A stretch of DNA of 64,000 nt from Antedon mediterranea (GCF_964355755.1 NC_092671.1:20116001-20180000), one strand, 5' to 3'; counted from the first letter of the stretch, positions 12,260 through 23,900 are shown. Translations and numbers: made by a program. The notes: generated by a model not told the origin, from the letters alone.

Positions 12260-12600
12260 TTATCCAACTGTCAACTCGTTTTGAGTAGCATATTCATACG
12301 TCAAGTGTAGACATTTCTCCTTTGAAAGTCCATGAAACTGACTGGCAATACATTTGATGTGATTAGCCAATTCCTTTTCCATCTCAGGAGAGAAGATCAT
12401 GTTGCGTAATTTACAATTTTCATAACCAGTTAGAGCCCCTGCATTATCAGCATGTTTAGTAATAAACCGTTTAAGTGTCATCCGACCCACATTGAACTCA
12501 CACTTCTTCCTCCTTGCACAGCAGCTGATGCCCGCTCTAGAATATCTTCTGGGGTTTTAGCTTTCTCTGTTTTTCTTATATATCGACAGTGATAACTTAT
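12260..12600 (-). pseudogene. pogo-like transposase N-terminus (HTH)
   Basis: The minus-strand frame begins around RKTEKAKTPEDILERASAAV and, after a frameshift, continues as VGRMTLKRFITK and ENCKLRNMIFSPEMEKEL. This is the psq/CENP-B-type helix-turn-helix that binds transposon ends in pogo-like transposases. The frame stops just after the HTH; the region that should hold the second HTH and the first catalytic Asp is missing. Confidence 0.7.
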
Positions 12601-13164
12601 TCAATTAAAATATGTTAAAAGGGAGAGTTGAGCCATGGCTCAACTCTACCCTATAAGACTGGCTCAACTCACCCCTATCCCACCATGTTGAATTTAAACT
12701 TGCATATTTCAAGAGTCAATTACATTTATCATACACAACTAGCCACAATAAAAGGGCTTAAACCATAACTAAAGCTGTATTTGTTTCCATAACCTATAGA
12801 ATATAAGTGTTATGAATTCACATACCTTATTTGCGGAAAATCACTTTTAATGTACAACTAGATTTAATTCGTCACTTTGACGAATTATAGGTTATATGCA
12901 TTGATTTAAATAAAGATAATTGATTGATTTAAGATATATTGATTGATTGATTTTCTCAGAATCTTTAGTTATTTATAATATATGATAGGATCTTGCTATC
13001 GCAAATACAATAGCCGGTATCATAATCCGATCAAAGATCCTTCTGCGTATATAATGTCATAAACCACATTTGTGTTTTTATTTAGATTTCATTATAAATC
13101 ATGTGTATAATCCATACACTAAGAAATACAATTGAACAAACAATACGGATAATAAAAAAAAATC

Positions 13165-13260
13165 TTATTTCGTTTCGTTTCCCAAGGTGAGACTCAAACT
13201 CGGTACCTTGAATGCTATAGACACGAGCAAAGACCACCGAGCCATACACAACTGACTAAA
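13165..13260 (-). repeat. tRNA-like sequence (SINE head or pseudo-tRNA)
   Basis: On the minus strand, TATGGCTCGGTGGTC resembles a Pol III A-box and, about 40 bases on, GTACCGAGTTTGAGTCTCAC resembles a worn B-box. Spacing fits a tRNA. It lies inside the pogo-like element and is flanked by a TTTCG run at 13170-13180. It is unlikely to be a functional tRNA. Confidence 0.4.
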
Positions 13261-14700
13261 AATTATGGAAAGATTCCTCCGTGTATTTACTATGCAGTAA
13301 CCAATTTGGTGCAGATAGATTATTACATACCACAATGAATTATAATGTTTAACTATGATGACATCTTTAAAAACAATTTTTAAATGATGCACTGTCAAAC
13401 TATATACTTTTAACTTTAATATATGAATAAGGAAGAAAGTTAATGTTTAGTTTGTTATTTCGGCCTAAGAAAATGTTATAATTTGTTTGATTGTCAAAAT
13501 TAATTTTTTTAAATTTAATATGCCATTAATGATGACTTAATCAATCTCAATCTCTTAATTTCATCATACATATGATACATACACTTCAAGAAAATGAAAT
13601 AAAAAATAGGTGTTCCAGAGCATTATAACGATATATTAATTGTAAAATGTAGCATATTTTCACCATTTTGTTAACTTACATGTGCCTAGCCTGTCACTTT
13701 TGACGTGCTTGTATAACGCTGTTTCGCGTTGAAAAGTGAATAAAATATGATGATATTATCAAAGAAAGGTTATAAAACAGTAATCGGACAAAAAACAGTG
13801 CGCATTAACGTTGGACGCGCTGTGCGCGTGCAAAAATCTGTGCACTCATGGCAATTTTTTAAATGCTTAAAATTGCCTGAAACATACTCTAATTTCATCG
13901 AAAATAAATTCTGACAATTTTGAACATTTTAAGCGCGCGTACGCATGCGTTATATGCGCTACGCACGTAATTGTATTGCCATATGATGAAATATGACCTG
14001 AAATTTATGAGTACCAAATTTTGTTTAAAAGTGATTCATGCTTGTGAAGATATGATTACAAACGTGATTTCGTTAAATCGCGCGTAGACCAATTAATTTT
14101 TGATTCCGCACCGTGAAAACATAACCACATCGATTCCTGGCCATAAGAATAATACTCTGAAAAATTGACTTAGCTAGATGAAACTGATACCAAGATAATT
14201 CATGGACAAAATAGTGCTAAGGAAAGAATAAATAAATAAATAAATAAAGCTCCTGACAGAATCAAGAGGTTATATGCATATCATGCATACAACCTAATAA
14301 AACAAAAGCAGGTTTAAATCTACTGTTTTTTCATGAGCACATGTGTGCTGATCAGAACTAACACTAGAGGGCAGTAGTCAGTGGATATCATCTACCACTT
14401 CGATATAAAATCCAATGGATCAACCCTCCCTCCCACATCTCCCCTAACACTAAGCATCGCAGTGGCTCAACTCTCCCACATCTCCCCTAACACTAAGCAT
14501 CATGTTTACTTCCCAGAAAACAGTTGATTTTAGCTTTTCATGACTAAAGCCCTCTATGTTTTTAAACTTCTTCACACCTACACGATCGATATAGTTGAAC
14601 ACGTCCAAAAGTTCAACTTCCAATTTTAGTGTTTAAATTTATTAAATGATGGCAATCGATATGCGGAATGTGAAGAGTTTGGTTTTTTTGTTGTCAATTC

Positions 14701-15187
14701 TTAAATTGCTTTACATCGCATCTCCCGTTCTTGCTCTAATCTGACTTTAAATGAGTTCACCTTTTTCTCTTCTGCCATTCTTTTTGCCCTTTCCTCATCT
14801 AATTCTGCTTTCAAATGATTAACCTCATGATTATCAACCTGATGGCCTTCTTCTGTTGTGGCAATGAATCCACCGGATTGCCCTTTTCGCTTACTCCCAT
14901 CACCAACCTCATCATCGTTTTTAAAATTGACTGCTCCGAACGTAATAATAACGTATTTCTTTCTTTACCTTCCTTGAACCTGGTCGTATTCTTTGAACTA
15001 TATGGCCTATCCCAGAAAAAGCCTCCTTGAAGAGGCGCCCGCATTTCTGATCTGTAGTTTTATGTGGGTATTGGTGTATTAGAAACCTTTTAACAACCGA
15101 TACAGGAACCTTCTCAAACTTTTTACCAGGTAAAAATTGTTTTAATATTGCTGCACGTATAGCATCATCTGAGGCATTTATTTTGAG
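14701..15187 (-). pseudogene. Unrecognised coding fragment with coiled-coil end
   Basis: After an AG acceptor at 15189-15188, an open frame without ATG runs about 88 codons (LKINASDDAIRAAILKQF, then KFEKVPVSVVKRFLIHQY and KCGRLFKEAFSGIGH) to a TAA at 14921. A frame one base away continues from about 14943 to 14701 with a charged helical stretch (AELDEERAKRMAEEKKVN). Together they look like one exon with a single frameshift: a globular part followed by a coiled coil. I do not recognise the family. It adjoins the right end of the pogo-like element. Confidence 0.45.
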
Positions 15188-15690
15188 CTACTATATTAAA
15201 ATGACTAAATTAACTACAATATATTTGTTTGACTTTGTAATTAACAACTTCTATTTTGTCTTATAAATGACTTTTTGAATCTTCACAAAGACCGCAATTA
15301 TTAAGTGATCCGTGTAATGCGCTTTTTATGATATTAGCCAGCCCCAAATAAACACTTATACACACATGCATAAGACTGTTTCCCAGTATGGAGTAATTTA
15401 ACCCATTAAATCCAAGTAGTTAATTATTTCATCTTGAGAATTAAATGCTATTTTGCACATATAAATTATTATGTATAAAATTATTATTATTCAATAGTTT
15501 GAAAAACGCATCAATTTATAATTGTATAGATTAATATTTATAGGCTGTAGATATGGTTTTATTTGTTGCTCTATGATCACTCTAATCAATTTAATCATCG
15601 GCAAACTTGATCTATAGTCCATTATTAAAATATTGTTTATCCACTGTTTCATACTAGGTAATCACAATGAAGACAGAGTGACGTAATCAT
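15188..15690. other. AT-rich spacer
   Basis: No gene or motif seen between the unrecognised fragment and the presumed 3' end of the LINE. Confidence 0.4.
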
Positions 15691-16656
15691 AATTGATAAG
15701 TAGTTTATTTCAATTCCAATACCAAACATCATGTTACAATACAGCCAAATATGAAAACTACTAACTAAACACACAAACATCCTTAACATTGGAATAAAAG
15801 GAACACATTTAAATAGTTGCACTATCAAGTCAATAGTTCTACGCAGACAAAAGGTAAGACAAATCTACTGGTGGTATAATTCTAGTAAAAATTGTAAGGC
15901 CTATTTTATTCTATTGGTTTGTTACGGTTTATCATAATGAGTGATTGATATCACTTTGTACAATTTAAAAAATTAAAAAAGAATTTAAAAATAATAAAAG
16001 TTTTACAAAAACGAATCTCCTTTTCTACATCAATGTTGTCTCCATTATGGTTGCGTACTGTACTGTACTATGCAAATGTGTTCCATTGCATCCTGTCTGT
16101 AGTTTTCCCTAAAGTTTACCAACGATGGAGCAACAATGTGAGCAACAATTTCTATAATGCTGTTTTATGGGCACAAGCCTTGCAGACAATTTTGTTTTTC
16201 GTTGTTTTCAGTGTGAATCAAGATGTAGTGACTCAGAAATGTTAGAATATTCATTTAGGTGCTATATTATCACACTTCCCAATGTTAAACAATGTTTTTA
16301 CCCGAGGATCTTACATGGTGGAGTACCTTCTCAACGGGTCGTTGGAAAATTGAGTCATAATAAACCTCGGACACGAGTTGCGTTGAAGTGTTTTCGACAC
16401 TAAGTGAACACCTGAACTGATTGTTGACTTTTACAATTCCGTGTTCTATTTTACGTTTTGGGGGTATGCCTATCGCTCCCGGCCCTAATACATGCAACGC
16501 CGCATGTCTAATCGTCAACGCACAACAAAGTAGAGAAAGTAGAGCCTTTGAGATGCCTTCTTGGAAATCATGAGAGAGTTTGACTCCCATTTTAATTTGT
16601 TGTCAATTATAGTACCTAAGTATTTGTATTGGGTTACTCTTTCAACCTCGGTTTCT

Positions 16657-18578
16657 TTAATTAATCATCTCTTTGGTTTTAGTAATATTAAGTATTAAGT
16701 TCATATCTTCACACCAATTAACAAATCTTCCAACTTCATTAACAAATTCATTTACATTATGCTTACTATCGCAAAGAAAACCACTAATTACAGTATCGTC
16801 AGCGTATTTTACAATATTGCAATCTTTACTTAAAATATTAAAACTACTAGAATAAAAAGAGAACAAAATTGGAGAGATAACACATCCTTGAGGAGCTCCA
16901 ACACTGGTAAATTCTTTGTTGGATAGGATACCATTGCACTTAACCATCTGCAGTCTATTAATCAAAAAACTATATATAACTTTGGCGAGCTGAGGTGAGA
17001 CATTAAAACTTAATAATCTATCAATTAAAACATGTGGTAAAATAGTATTAAAAGCACTGGAGAAATCGAAAAATATAGACCGTACATAATTTCTTTTTGA
17101 ATCAAGGTGATGATATGTATCATGGAGATAAGAATTAACAGCATCGTCAACCCCTCTATTTTTCTTGTATGCAAATTGATTCTTATCTGCATTACCAATA
17201 TTTTCCTTAAGTCTAGAAACAATCAACCTTTCTAAGCATTTCATTAAATTTGAAGTAATTGCAATTGGTCTAAAATCTTTTGGTACACTAGGTTTATTAA
17301 CTTTAGGCAATGGATTTATAATAGAAGTTTTCCATATGCGTGGAACAGTACCATTTCTAAAAATAATATTAAAAATATGAGTAAAAATTGGACATAGTTG
17401 GATATTGCACACTTTTAAAATTCTGTTTGAAATCCCATCTGGTCCAGTTGCCTTATTGACTTTTACACGTGCAAATTCTCTTAAAACCTCGTCTTCATTA
17501 ATAAGAACATTATTATTATCATCATTACCAATATTGTTATTATTTTTATTATTATTATTGTTATTATTATTATTATATTCATTATCTTTAAGATTGTTAA
17601 GTTTCTCACTGGTAGCCAACATGTCTGTTTCATATTGACCATCATCAAATCTGCAGAAAAATTTGTTTAAGGAGTCCACAAACTTCTTGTCACATTCACC
17701 TACGTATTTTTTCGGTTTTTCTTTGTAGTCAGTGAGCATATACATTGCCTTCCAGGCCGAACGCGTGTCTTTATCCTTGAAATGTTTTTCCACATTAGCT
17801 TTATATTTTTGTTTTGCTTTTAATATACTAGCATCAATCTCCTTCTGAATTCGCTTCGCTTCATCTTTCTTACCGGCTGCATATTCTTTTTTCTTTTTAA
17901 CTATGAGACATTTCGTTTCATGTAAAAACCATGGCTTGCAATTTGGGTACATTTTTGTCTTCCTTTTAGGTATAATGGTATCAGCACAATAGTTTATGTA
18001 TGAACAAACAGCATTCACTTCAACATCGATAGAATTTTCGGATTCTGAGAAAACACCCCAGTCCGTAGATTCAAAACAACCCTTTAGCATATCAATTGCC
18101 TCAGTGCTCCAGATCTGCCTTTCTTTGACTACAGGCTTCTGTCTTTTTAAGATTGGCTTGTAGAGTGGTCTTAGAATCACGATGTCGTGGTCAGAGTTTC
18201 CCAATGGGGCACATGTTTTAGCATTATAAGCCTTGGGGATGTTTGAATAACACAGATCCAGAATTGCATTTCCTCGTGTTGGTTGCTGCACAAATTGTTT
18301 AAACGTAGGAAGAACAGTGTTCAGGTTAAATTGGTTAAAATCTCCCAGAATGATTTTTACAGCGTCTGGGGAATGCGATTCAATATTATTGACCTGCTCA
18401 GCAATGTGTTCACACGCGATAGTATAATTTGCACCTGGGTGAATATATACTATAAAAATAAAAATTTGTGGAAATTCGCGCGGTAAGTAGAAAGGTCTGA
18501 TCCCAACAGTAAGTACTTCATAGTCGGGTGTACAGGCTTTCGACCAAACCTTCCAGTTGTTACAAAATTGTTGGTTAA
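16657..18578 (-). pseudogene. LINE endonuclease (C-terminal) and reverse transcriptase
   Basis: The open frame (666 codons from an ATG at 18657 that lies inside the MITE) resumes the LINE at NQQFCNNWKVW. It holds the endonuclease motifs ILGDFN and NSDHDIVI, a linker, an Asn run, and RT blocks: KATGPDGISNRIL, FRPIAITSNLMKCLERL, FFDFSSAFNTI, GAPQGCVISPILF and the catalytic KYADDTVISG (about residue 618). All core RT residues are present. The frame ends prematurely at 16657, and the thumb and C-terminus are lost to indels. The breaks suggest a fairly young but dead copy. Confidence 0.85.
17519..17581. repeat. ATT/GTT microsatellite coding poly-Asn in the LINE ORF
   Basis: An ATT/GTT-rich triplet run on the plus strand is read on the minus strand as AAT/AAC, giving a poly-asparagine tract between the endonuclease linker and the RT. 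It keeps the reading frame. Confidence 0.7.
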
Positions 18579-19204
18579 AGACCCCTTCCCTGCAATTTTG
18601 GACGTTTTTTGGAAAATAATACATATATATCACTTTAAAAACATTAAACCATGTCATTCCTTGTCTTAAATGTACGTTTTATGGTAAATTATGATAAAAA
18701 GTGAGAAACAATGCACTACCTAAGTAGCTCGCGGCGATCGACCTCTCGTGGACGGTCTCAGGCCTAGCCTAGCTAGGCTTAGTTTTGTAGGCCTAGCTGG
18801 TAAACATCGGTAACGTACGAACATCGTACGCTAGCTATATACCTAGTCTGACGTTGTATAGTTGCTGCATTAATTGTCTTTCTATTTTTGCCAGACTCCG
18901 TTGATACAAATTGGGGAAAACCCAGTATTTTCGCTGAAAAGTTAGGAGTCTTCCATTTGTTTTGGCTTCACGATCGATCGAAAAGTGGGCGAATTACAGG
19001 TGAAAAACAACAATATCAATCCGCGCGCAATGCATTTTGGGATTTATAGCGGGCCGCTATAATTATTAAAATCGATTTATTTTTCACATTTTTAACCGTT
19101 TAAAGACGAAAAAAGTTATCGCAATAGGACCATATAGTATTATTTTTACATTAAATATAGTTTGTGATCTTAAATTAGATCTAAAAAACGTAGGGAATGG
19201 GGCT
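18579..19204. mobile_element. 626-bp MITE with TTAA target duplication
   Basis: TTAA lies on both sides (18575-18578 and 19205-19208). Just inside are inverted ends: AGACCCCTTCCCT with ACGTTTTTT further in on the left, and the reverse complement of AGCCCCATTCCCTACGTTTTTT region on the right. TTAA duplication is typical of piggyBac and Kolobok elements. There is no transposase. It splits the LINE endonuclease; removing it with one TTAA returns the LINE frame in register. Confidence 0.8.
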
Positions 19205-19725
19205 TTAATATAAAGACAGACTCCACCACCTGTAGTTTTACCTGAATTTATGGTTCTATCACTTCTCAGGAGTGTGAAATTTTCAAGCTCAATGGCTGAG
19301 TCAGCGATTTCATCTTTGAGCCATGTCTCCGTAAAACATAGTAATGAAGCTTCTCTATATTCATGGAGAAATCGTATATTAGCTCGCAGTTCGTCCATTT
19401 TGTTCTGCAGTGATCTAACGTTACCAAAAGTAATGACAGGTAGAGGGTGTTTAGTTCCTCTTCTCCTTAGACGTTGACGGATACCACCTTTTTTCCCCCT
19501 TTTACGTTTACGTTTTGTTAGGCAAGTATTTAAATCCAAGCCCACAAGGTCAAGTGGCTTAGAGTAGTTCGGTTTACGGTACCATTTTAGTTCGTCTGCC
19601 GTGTAGGTGATTCGCATTGAGCGCACCATCATCATAGACACGTACGTAGGCCTAGCAGGAAAATTTTTGATAACAGTGACAAATAAAACAATTAACGTCC
19701 ACAAGTGCAACATTTCAAGTAACAA
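19205..19725 (-). CDS. LINE endonuclease, N-terminal part
   Basis: The frame from ATG 19725 has a hydrophobic start, a very basic segment (KRKRKRGKKGGIRQRLRRR), then LPVITFGNVRSLQNKMDEL and LLCFTETWL, whose Glu is a catalytic residue of AP-type endonucleases, and ends GGGVCLYI at the TTAA where the MITE entered. The downstream part is at 16657-18578. The pattern matches fish LINEs of the jockey/CR1 superfamily as I remember them. Confidence 0.75.
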
Positions 19726-19740
19726 CTATACATAGAATGT

Positions 19741-20363
19741 AAAAGAACACAAATTCTACAAAAAAGTAGAATACAACAGCAAATATAAATTCAAAATTTA
19801 ACGACACGAATTTACCAAGCGGGTCACCGCAGTGCAGCGCCACCAATCAAAAAATGGGGAAATCTCTACAATAATTGGAATTCTTATGAAATAATACAAC
19901 TGTGGAAGACTGACTTTGTTTTGTCAAAACAAATGCCATCCACTTGGTCTTCTTTTTCTTTCGACATTCCTTTTAACGTTAAAATGTACGAATACTATCT
20001 TAAAATTAAATATATACTCAAATCCAAACGCGATTGTATTTTATGCTGACCAAAATTTGCACTTCAGATGGAAAGGAACATTCACGGTAAGATGTTGTTT
20101 TTGGTATCCATGTCACAATAACAGATTCCGATCAGGGTGTTTAAGAGTATGCGTCAGTATATGAGACATCACTTTTGATGAGGGCATACCAATTATTCCT
20201 TACACAATACCAGAGATTCCCAGTTCAACCCAATACGTGAAACATTATTATCATTACGGTTCCACCTGCAGTATTATTCAAAATTACTCTGGAACTCCGC
20301 AAAAATGATTTTGACAACAGCTTCCCCAATATACAGATGGACAAAGTGGTCTGGAATTATGCA
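19741..20363. other. Spacer between LINE and gypsy remnant
   Basis: No gene supported. The part near 19820-19850 (AGCGCCACCAATCA) may belong to the LINE 5' region, and the same 14-base word recurs at 24765-24778. Confidence 0.3.
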
Positions 20364-21274
20364 TTATGTATAAAAATGAGTAATAAAATTAGTGTTAATG
20401 TGTTGCAATCCTATAAGACCAAGTTGCAAATTTGACAGACCGTAGAGACTAGTGGCTATTCTGCTATACCAGGTTGGATTTCCAAGATGATCATAGTTGA
20501 GTCTTCGAGGCACTTGACCGTTTCTGACTGGCCTGCTGTATTCTTCCATTTCTACAGTGATGTCATCGCCTTGTTCTGTAACACTTTCCGGTTCATTGGT
20601 TGTTTGATCACCATCAGCAGACTCAGACCTCGTGTTAGTATCACCACTAGCTGTGTCTGCAGTTTTCACACTGAACTCGCTCCTCTTGTCCACTACTGAA
20701 ATCTGTGATACTCTTTATAAGTGTTCTAGGCGTGTATTCAGAGGTATCCATATTTGGAAATGTAGAAAGTACTATTATAGGCCTACTTGGAGTTTCTAGA
20801 TACGATGGCGTAAGTGAACCATGCTGATATCTATTTCAGAATTATCATTTTGTACAGGAGTAGCATTGAGAACATCCATGTGCTCAGTTTCACTGGCCTG
20901 ATCATTTACATTATCTACAGGAACTGATATAGTTAATACTTCTACAACAGATTCATCATCTTCATCACCGGAACAAGAATATTCATTCTTGGTTGTATTC
21001 TTTGTTTGTGATTGGGTTTTTGGTCGTTTATTCTTTTCTGGAACTGGCCAGGGTTATCTCACTTCTGTGATGTAACCAACAGGTAGAATAATTATGATCC
21101 CGATGCAAAGTTTTAGTTTGTTCATTGCCCTTTTCTTGTTTTAGTCTGCAAACTAGAAGGTCTACAAATTTCTCTATAATAATAAATGGTTCAGGTTTCC
21201 AACGGTCTGCAAGCTTATTCTTTCCTTTAAGTCCTAAGTTTCTGACTAGAACTTGGTCTCCTGGTTGCAGAACT
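20364..21274 (-). pseudogene. Ty3/gypsy integrase C-terminal region
   Basis: The minus strand reads GDQVLVRNLGLKGKNKLADR near 21250-21200, the integrase C-terminal domain, followed by a degenerate stretch and a closing frame at 20693-20364 with RPVRNGQVPRRLNYDHLG, a typical polyprotein end. Stops and frameshifts between 21060 and 20700 show decay. It continues the integrase core across the MITE at 21275-22128. Confidence 0.6.
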
Positions 21275-22128
21275 ATGGGCGGCCATTAGGGCCAAAATAA
21301 ACAAACGTTACCGTACGAGCAATTCCGATCCCGTAAGCCCAAATAATGGCGTTAAAGACATAATTCCTCGAGTGACAAACAAATATTGCAGCATGGTTAA
21401 ATTGCCGAAGGGACAAAAATTGGGTTAATGATAAAATTGCCGTAAGGACAAAAATTGGCGTAAGGACAAATTAGCGAACAGTCAAAGTACATTGAGGGCA
21501 GCAAAGTATTTTAAAACCACGTGACTAAAAACACTTTGCTGGGGGTCGGTGGGGGAGGGGTCAGAAGGGTTAACAAAATAATCATGAAAGCGAGAATTGT
21601 AACAAACTTTGGAAACAGAATTCAGTGCCTTGCAACTTCTCTCGAAAATGAGGAAATTAATCTAAATCAAGTGCAATTTATTTTAGATGGGTTATGTATG
21701 CCATACAATTTGAACAATACTCGGAGTTGATGACTCTAATCAATCAAAAGTTTCGCGCCACCGAAAAGTTTCTTGTTTCGTTTCCTGTTTGCGTAGTGGT
21801 TGCATGCTGCCCTCAACGTTAACATTTAGTTAGACTGTACGTCAATTTGTCCTTACGCCAATTTTTGTCCTTTCGGCAATTTTGTCCTTACGCCAATTTT
21901 TGTCCTTTACGCCAAATTTTGTCCTTTCGACAGTTTAACCATACATCAAATTAACCATACGGCAATTTGTTCTTTCACCAATATGTTCATACGGCAATGC
22001 TGGTGTCCGTACGGCAATATTTGTTTGTCAATCAGGGAATTATGTCTTTAACGCCATTTGTTTGACTTACCGGAGCGGAATTGTTCGTACGGCAACATTT
22101 GTCTATTTTGGCCCTAGTGGCCGCCCAT
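21275..22128. mobile_element. Long-TIR MITE inserted in the gypsy integrase
   Basis: The ends are inverted copies beginning ATGGGCGGCC and extending at least about 115 bp with few mismatches (shared GGCGTTAAAGACATAATTCC). Flanks GCAGAACT (21267-21274) and CCAGAACT (22129-22136) match at 7 of 8 positions, as for an 8-bp hAT-type target duplication. The interior repeats the words GGCAATTT and TTTGTCCTT in both orientations. One small open frame (21521-21730, plus) has no recognisable domain. Confidence 0.75.
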
Positions 22129-22136
22129 CCAGAACT

Positions 22137-22960
22137 GCATTAGCTATACAGACTTACCTCCTTTTGTTAGCATGTCGAGCCTTTTCTGACTCTTTTCTTG
22201 CCATATTATAAGCTTTCTCAAGATCTTTACGAAGACGAATATTTGCTATGACTACGATTTTGGTTTTCATCGGGGTGCAAGTCGAAACAAATATCAACTG
22301 GCAAGCGAGCTTCCCTTCCAAACAAGAAAGTAGGTTTAAAATCCAGTACTGTCATGCTTCATGCAATTATATGCATGCACTAACAAGCTGACATGCTTAT
22401 TCCAATTTACTTTCTTTTCATTTTCTAATGTTTAATAGTGTTTGATTAAATCTCTTGCGTTGTGGATCTCCTTGTGGGTGATGAGGAGTGGTATGTGATT
22501 TCCTAATAGACCAGTGAGTTCTTTGATCAATTTACTTTCAAATTCTGGTCCTTGGTAGCCCGTAGTGTTGAAAGTATTGTTGCCATAATACCTCCGCAAC
22601 TGTGCTGTTTGATCATTTGTTGGAAAAGCTTGGACATACCCGGTGAAATGATCGGTCACTACCAGTATCGACTTCTGACCACTGCTATCTGGCTCAACAG
22701 AAAGAAAGTCCATACAGACCAACTCCATAGGTCCACTTGTTTTAATATTGTGTAGCGGTGCACTTTTTGAAGGCAAAGATTTACGTGCTAGGCAACGGCC
22801 ACAATGCTTGGCCCACTCTACAACCTCTGTTGACATCTTTGGCCAATAGAATCTCTCTCTAACTAACGCTACTGTGCGTTCAGTGCCATGATGTCATAAG
22901 TCATTATGGAGCATTGTCAAAGCCTTCACTCAGTAAGCCTTTGGTAAAAGAAGTTTGACT
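22137..22960 (-). pseudogene. Ty3/gypsy integrase zinc finger and catalytic core
   Basis: The open part (22836-22432) carries WAKHCGRCLARKS (end of the HHCC zinc finger), then PMELVCMDFLSVE with the first catalytic Asp, VVTDHFTGYVQAFP, and GPEFESKLIKEL, where the expected Asp before Q is replaced by Tyr. Upstream, to about 22960, degenerate HHCC sequence is legible. Integrase inserts the cDNA into the genome. The changed residue and frame breaks predict no activity. Confidence 0.75.
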
Positions 22961-23099
22961 TTACTACCGTCTTGAGGTCTGGTTATACTACGGTACAGTA
23001 CATTATCTCTCAACATCAATTTGGTATTTATGACTTCTTTAGGTGAGATTTCACTCATTAGCGTTTGTAGATTCTCTTTAATTCTCATCTGATCAACTT

Positions 23100-23900
23100 A
23101 ATCTGCTGCATTAGCATCATAAGCGAAAGGTCTACCAGACAGTGCATCTGCATCTTGGTTAGTTCTACCAGGTTTATATTGAATGGAGAAGTCAAAATTA
23201 GCGAACACGGCCTACCATCGTACAAGGTATGTTACAGATTTGCAAAAAAACTTGCACTTCTCAGGAGAAACCTTGAGGCCAAACTCTTTTAAGCGGTCAA
23301 ATACTTTGGTTAGACGATTTTCCATCTCCTCTACTGTCTTCATGCCGGACATACAAGATTCCATCAATCTTTAAAAAGTAGACGGTGCACCTTTAATACC
23401 TTGAGGCATTCTTTCGAATTCATAAAAACTAATCGGGCAAGTGAAGGCGGTTTTTGTTGTTACTCTCACGCATAGGAATTTGATAGAAACCGGACTTTAG
23501 ATCAATTACAGAGAACCAATTGGAACCACTGCGGCAGTCGACATCTTGTATTAGAGTTACTACATACTGGTCTGACACAGTCCTTGCATTCAACTTTCTG
23601 TAATCGACGCACATTCGTAAGGAGCCATTTTTCTTTCTGACCATAACAATCGGTGAGGCATATCTGCTCTTTGATGGTTTGATGATTCCATTACTTAAAA
23701 GTTAGTGGATATGTATTTGTAAGTCAACTAAGTCTTCTGGGGATACCCTTCGTGTCCTCTCTCGAAAAGGAGTAGTGTCGTTCAAGTTGACTTCATGCTA
23801 GGCCTTAGAGGTCAATCCAATTCATGTTTGGCAAAAACATCAGTCTTTTTCTGGAACCTGCTAAACATTCGGCTTTTAACATCTACGGGAACTTCAGATC
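23100..23900 (-). pseudogene. Ty3/gypsy reverse transcriptase, catalytic part deleted
   Basis: The segment carries the lead-in FSRFQKKTDVFAKHELDW, then VRKKNGSLRMCVDYRKLNAR and FSVIDLKSGFYQIPM (fingers/palm), and FERMPQGIKGAPSTF. The frame then jumps straight to MENRLTKVFDRLKEFGLK and SPEKCKFF; the YxDD catalytic block that should lie between them is missing. PGRTNQDADALSGRP near 23160 marks the RNase H end. Multiple frameshifts. Confidence 0.75.

Larger units (their letters stand above)
10363..14487 (-). mobile_element. pogo-like DNA transposon with 25-bp perfect terminal inverted repeats
   Basis: The left end starts GGGGAGATGTGGGAGAGTTG (25-bp TIR, 10363-10387), and its exact reverse complement ends at 14487. 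TA lies directly outside both ends (10361-10362 and 14488-14489), the target duplication of the Tc1/mariner-pogo superfamily. Sub-terminal variants of the TIR word recur near 10545-10605, 12625-12680 and 14415-14444. The encoded transposase is on the minus strand and is internally deleted and frameshifted, so this copy is non-autonomous. The right end exists twice, with termini at 14444 and 14487. Confidence 0.85.
15690..19740 (-). mobile_element. Jockey/CR1-superfamily LINE, nearly complete, with a MITE insertion
   Basis: One long ORF on the minus strand encodes an AP-endonuclease followed by reverse transcriptase, starting at ATG 19725 and interrupted only by the element at 18579-19204. Downstream of 16657 the frame breaks, but KYLGTIIDNKLKWESN is still legible to about 16560. 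A candidate 3' end with GAAATAAACTA on the minus strand lies at 15700-15710. LINEs copy themselves by target-primed reverse transcription in the nucleus. Limits are approximate because no poly(A) tail or target duplication was identified. Confidence 0.7.

Noticed and set aside
13165-13260. Functional tRNA gene
   Set aside because: The B-box is altered, and no full cloverleaf with paired acceptor ends can be drawn by eye.
17405-17638. Plus-strand frame with a Leu-rich hydrophobic run
   Set aside because: It is the opposite strand of the ATT microsatellite in the LINE ORF.
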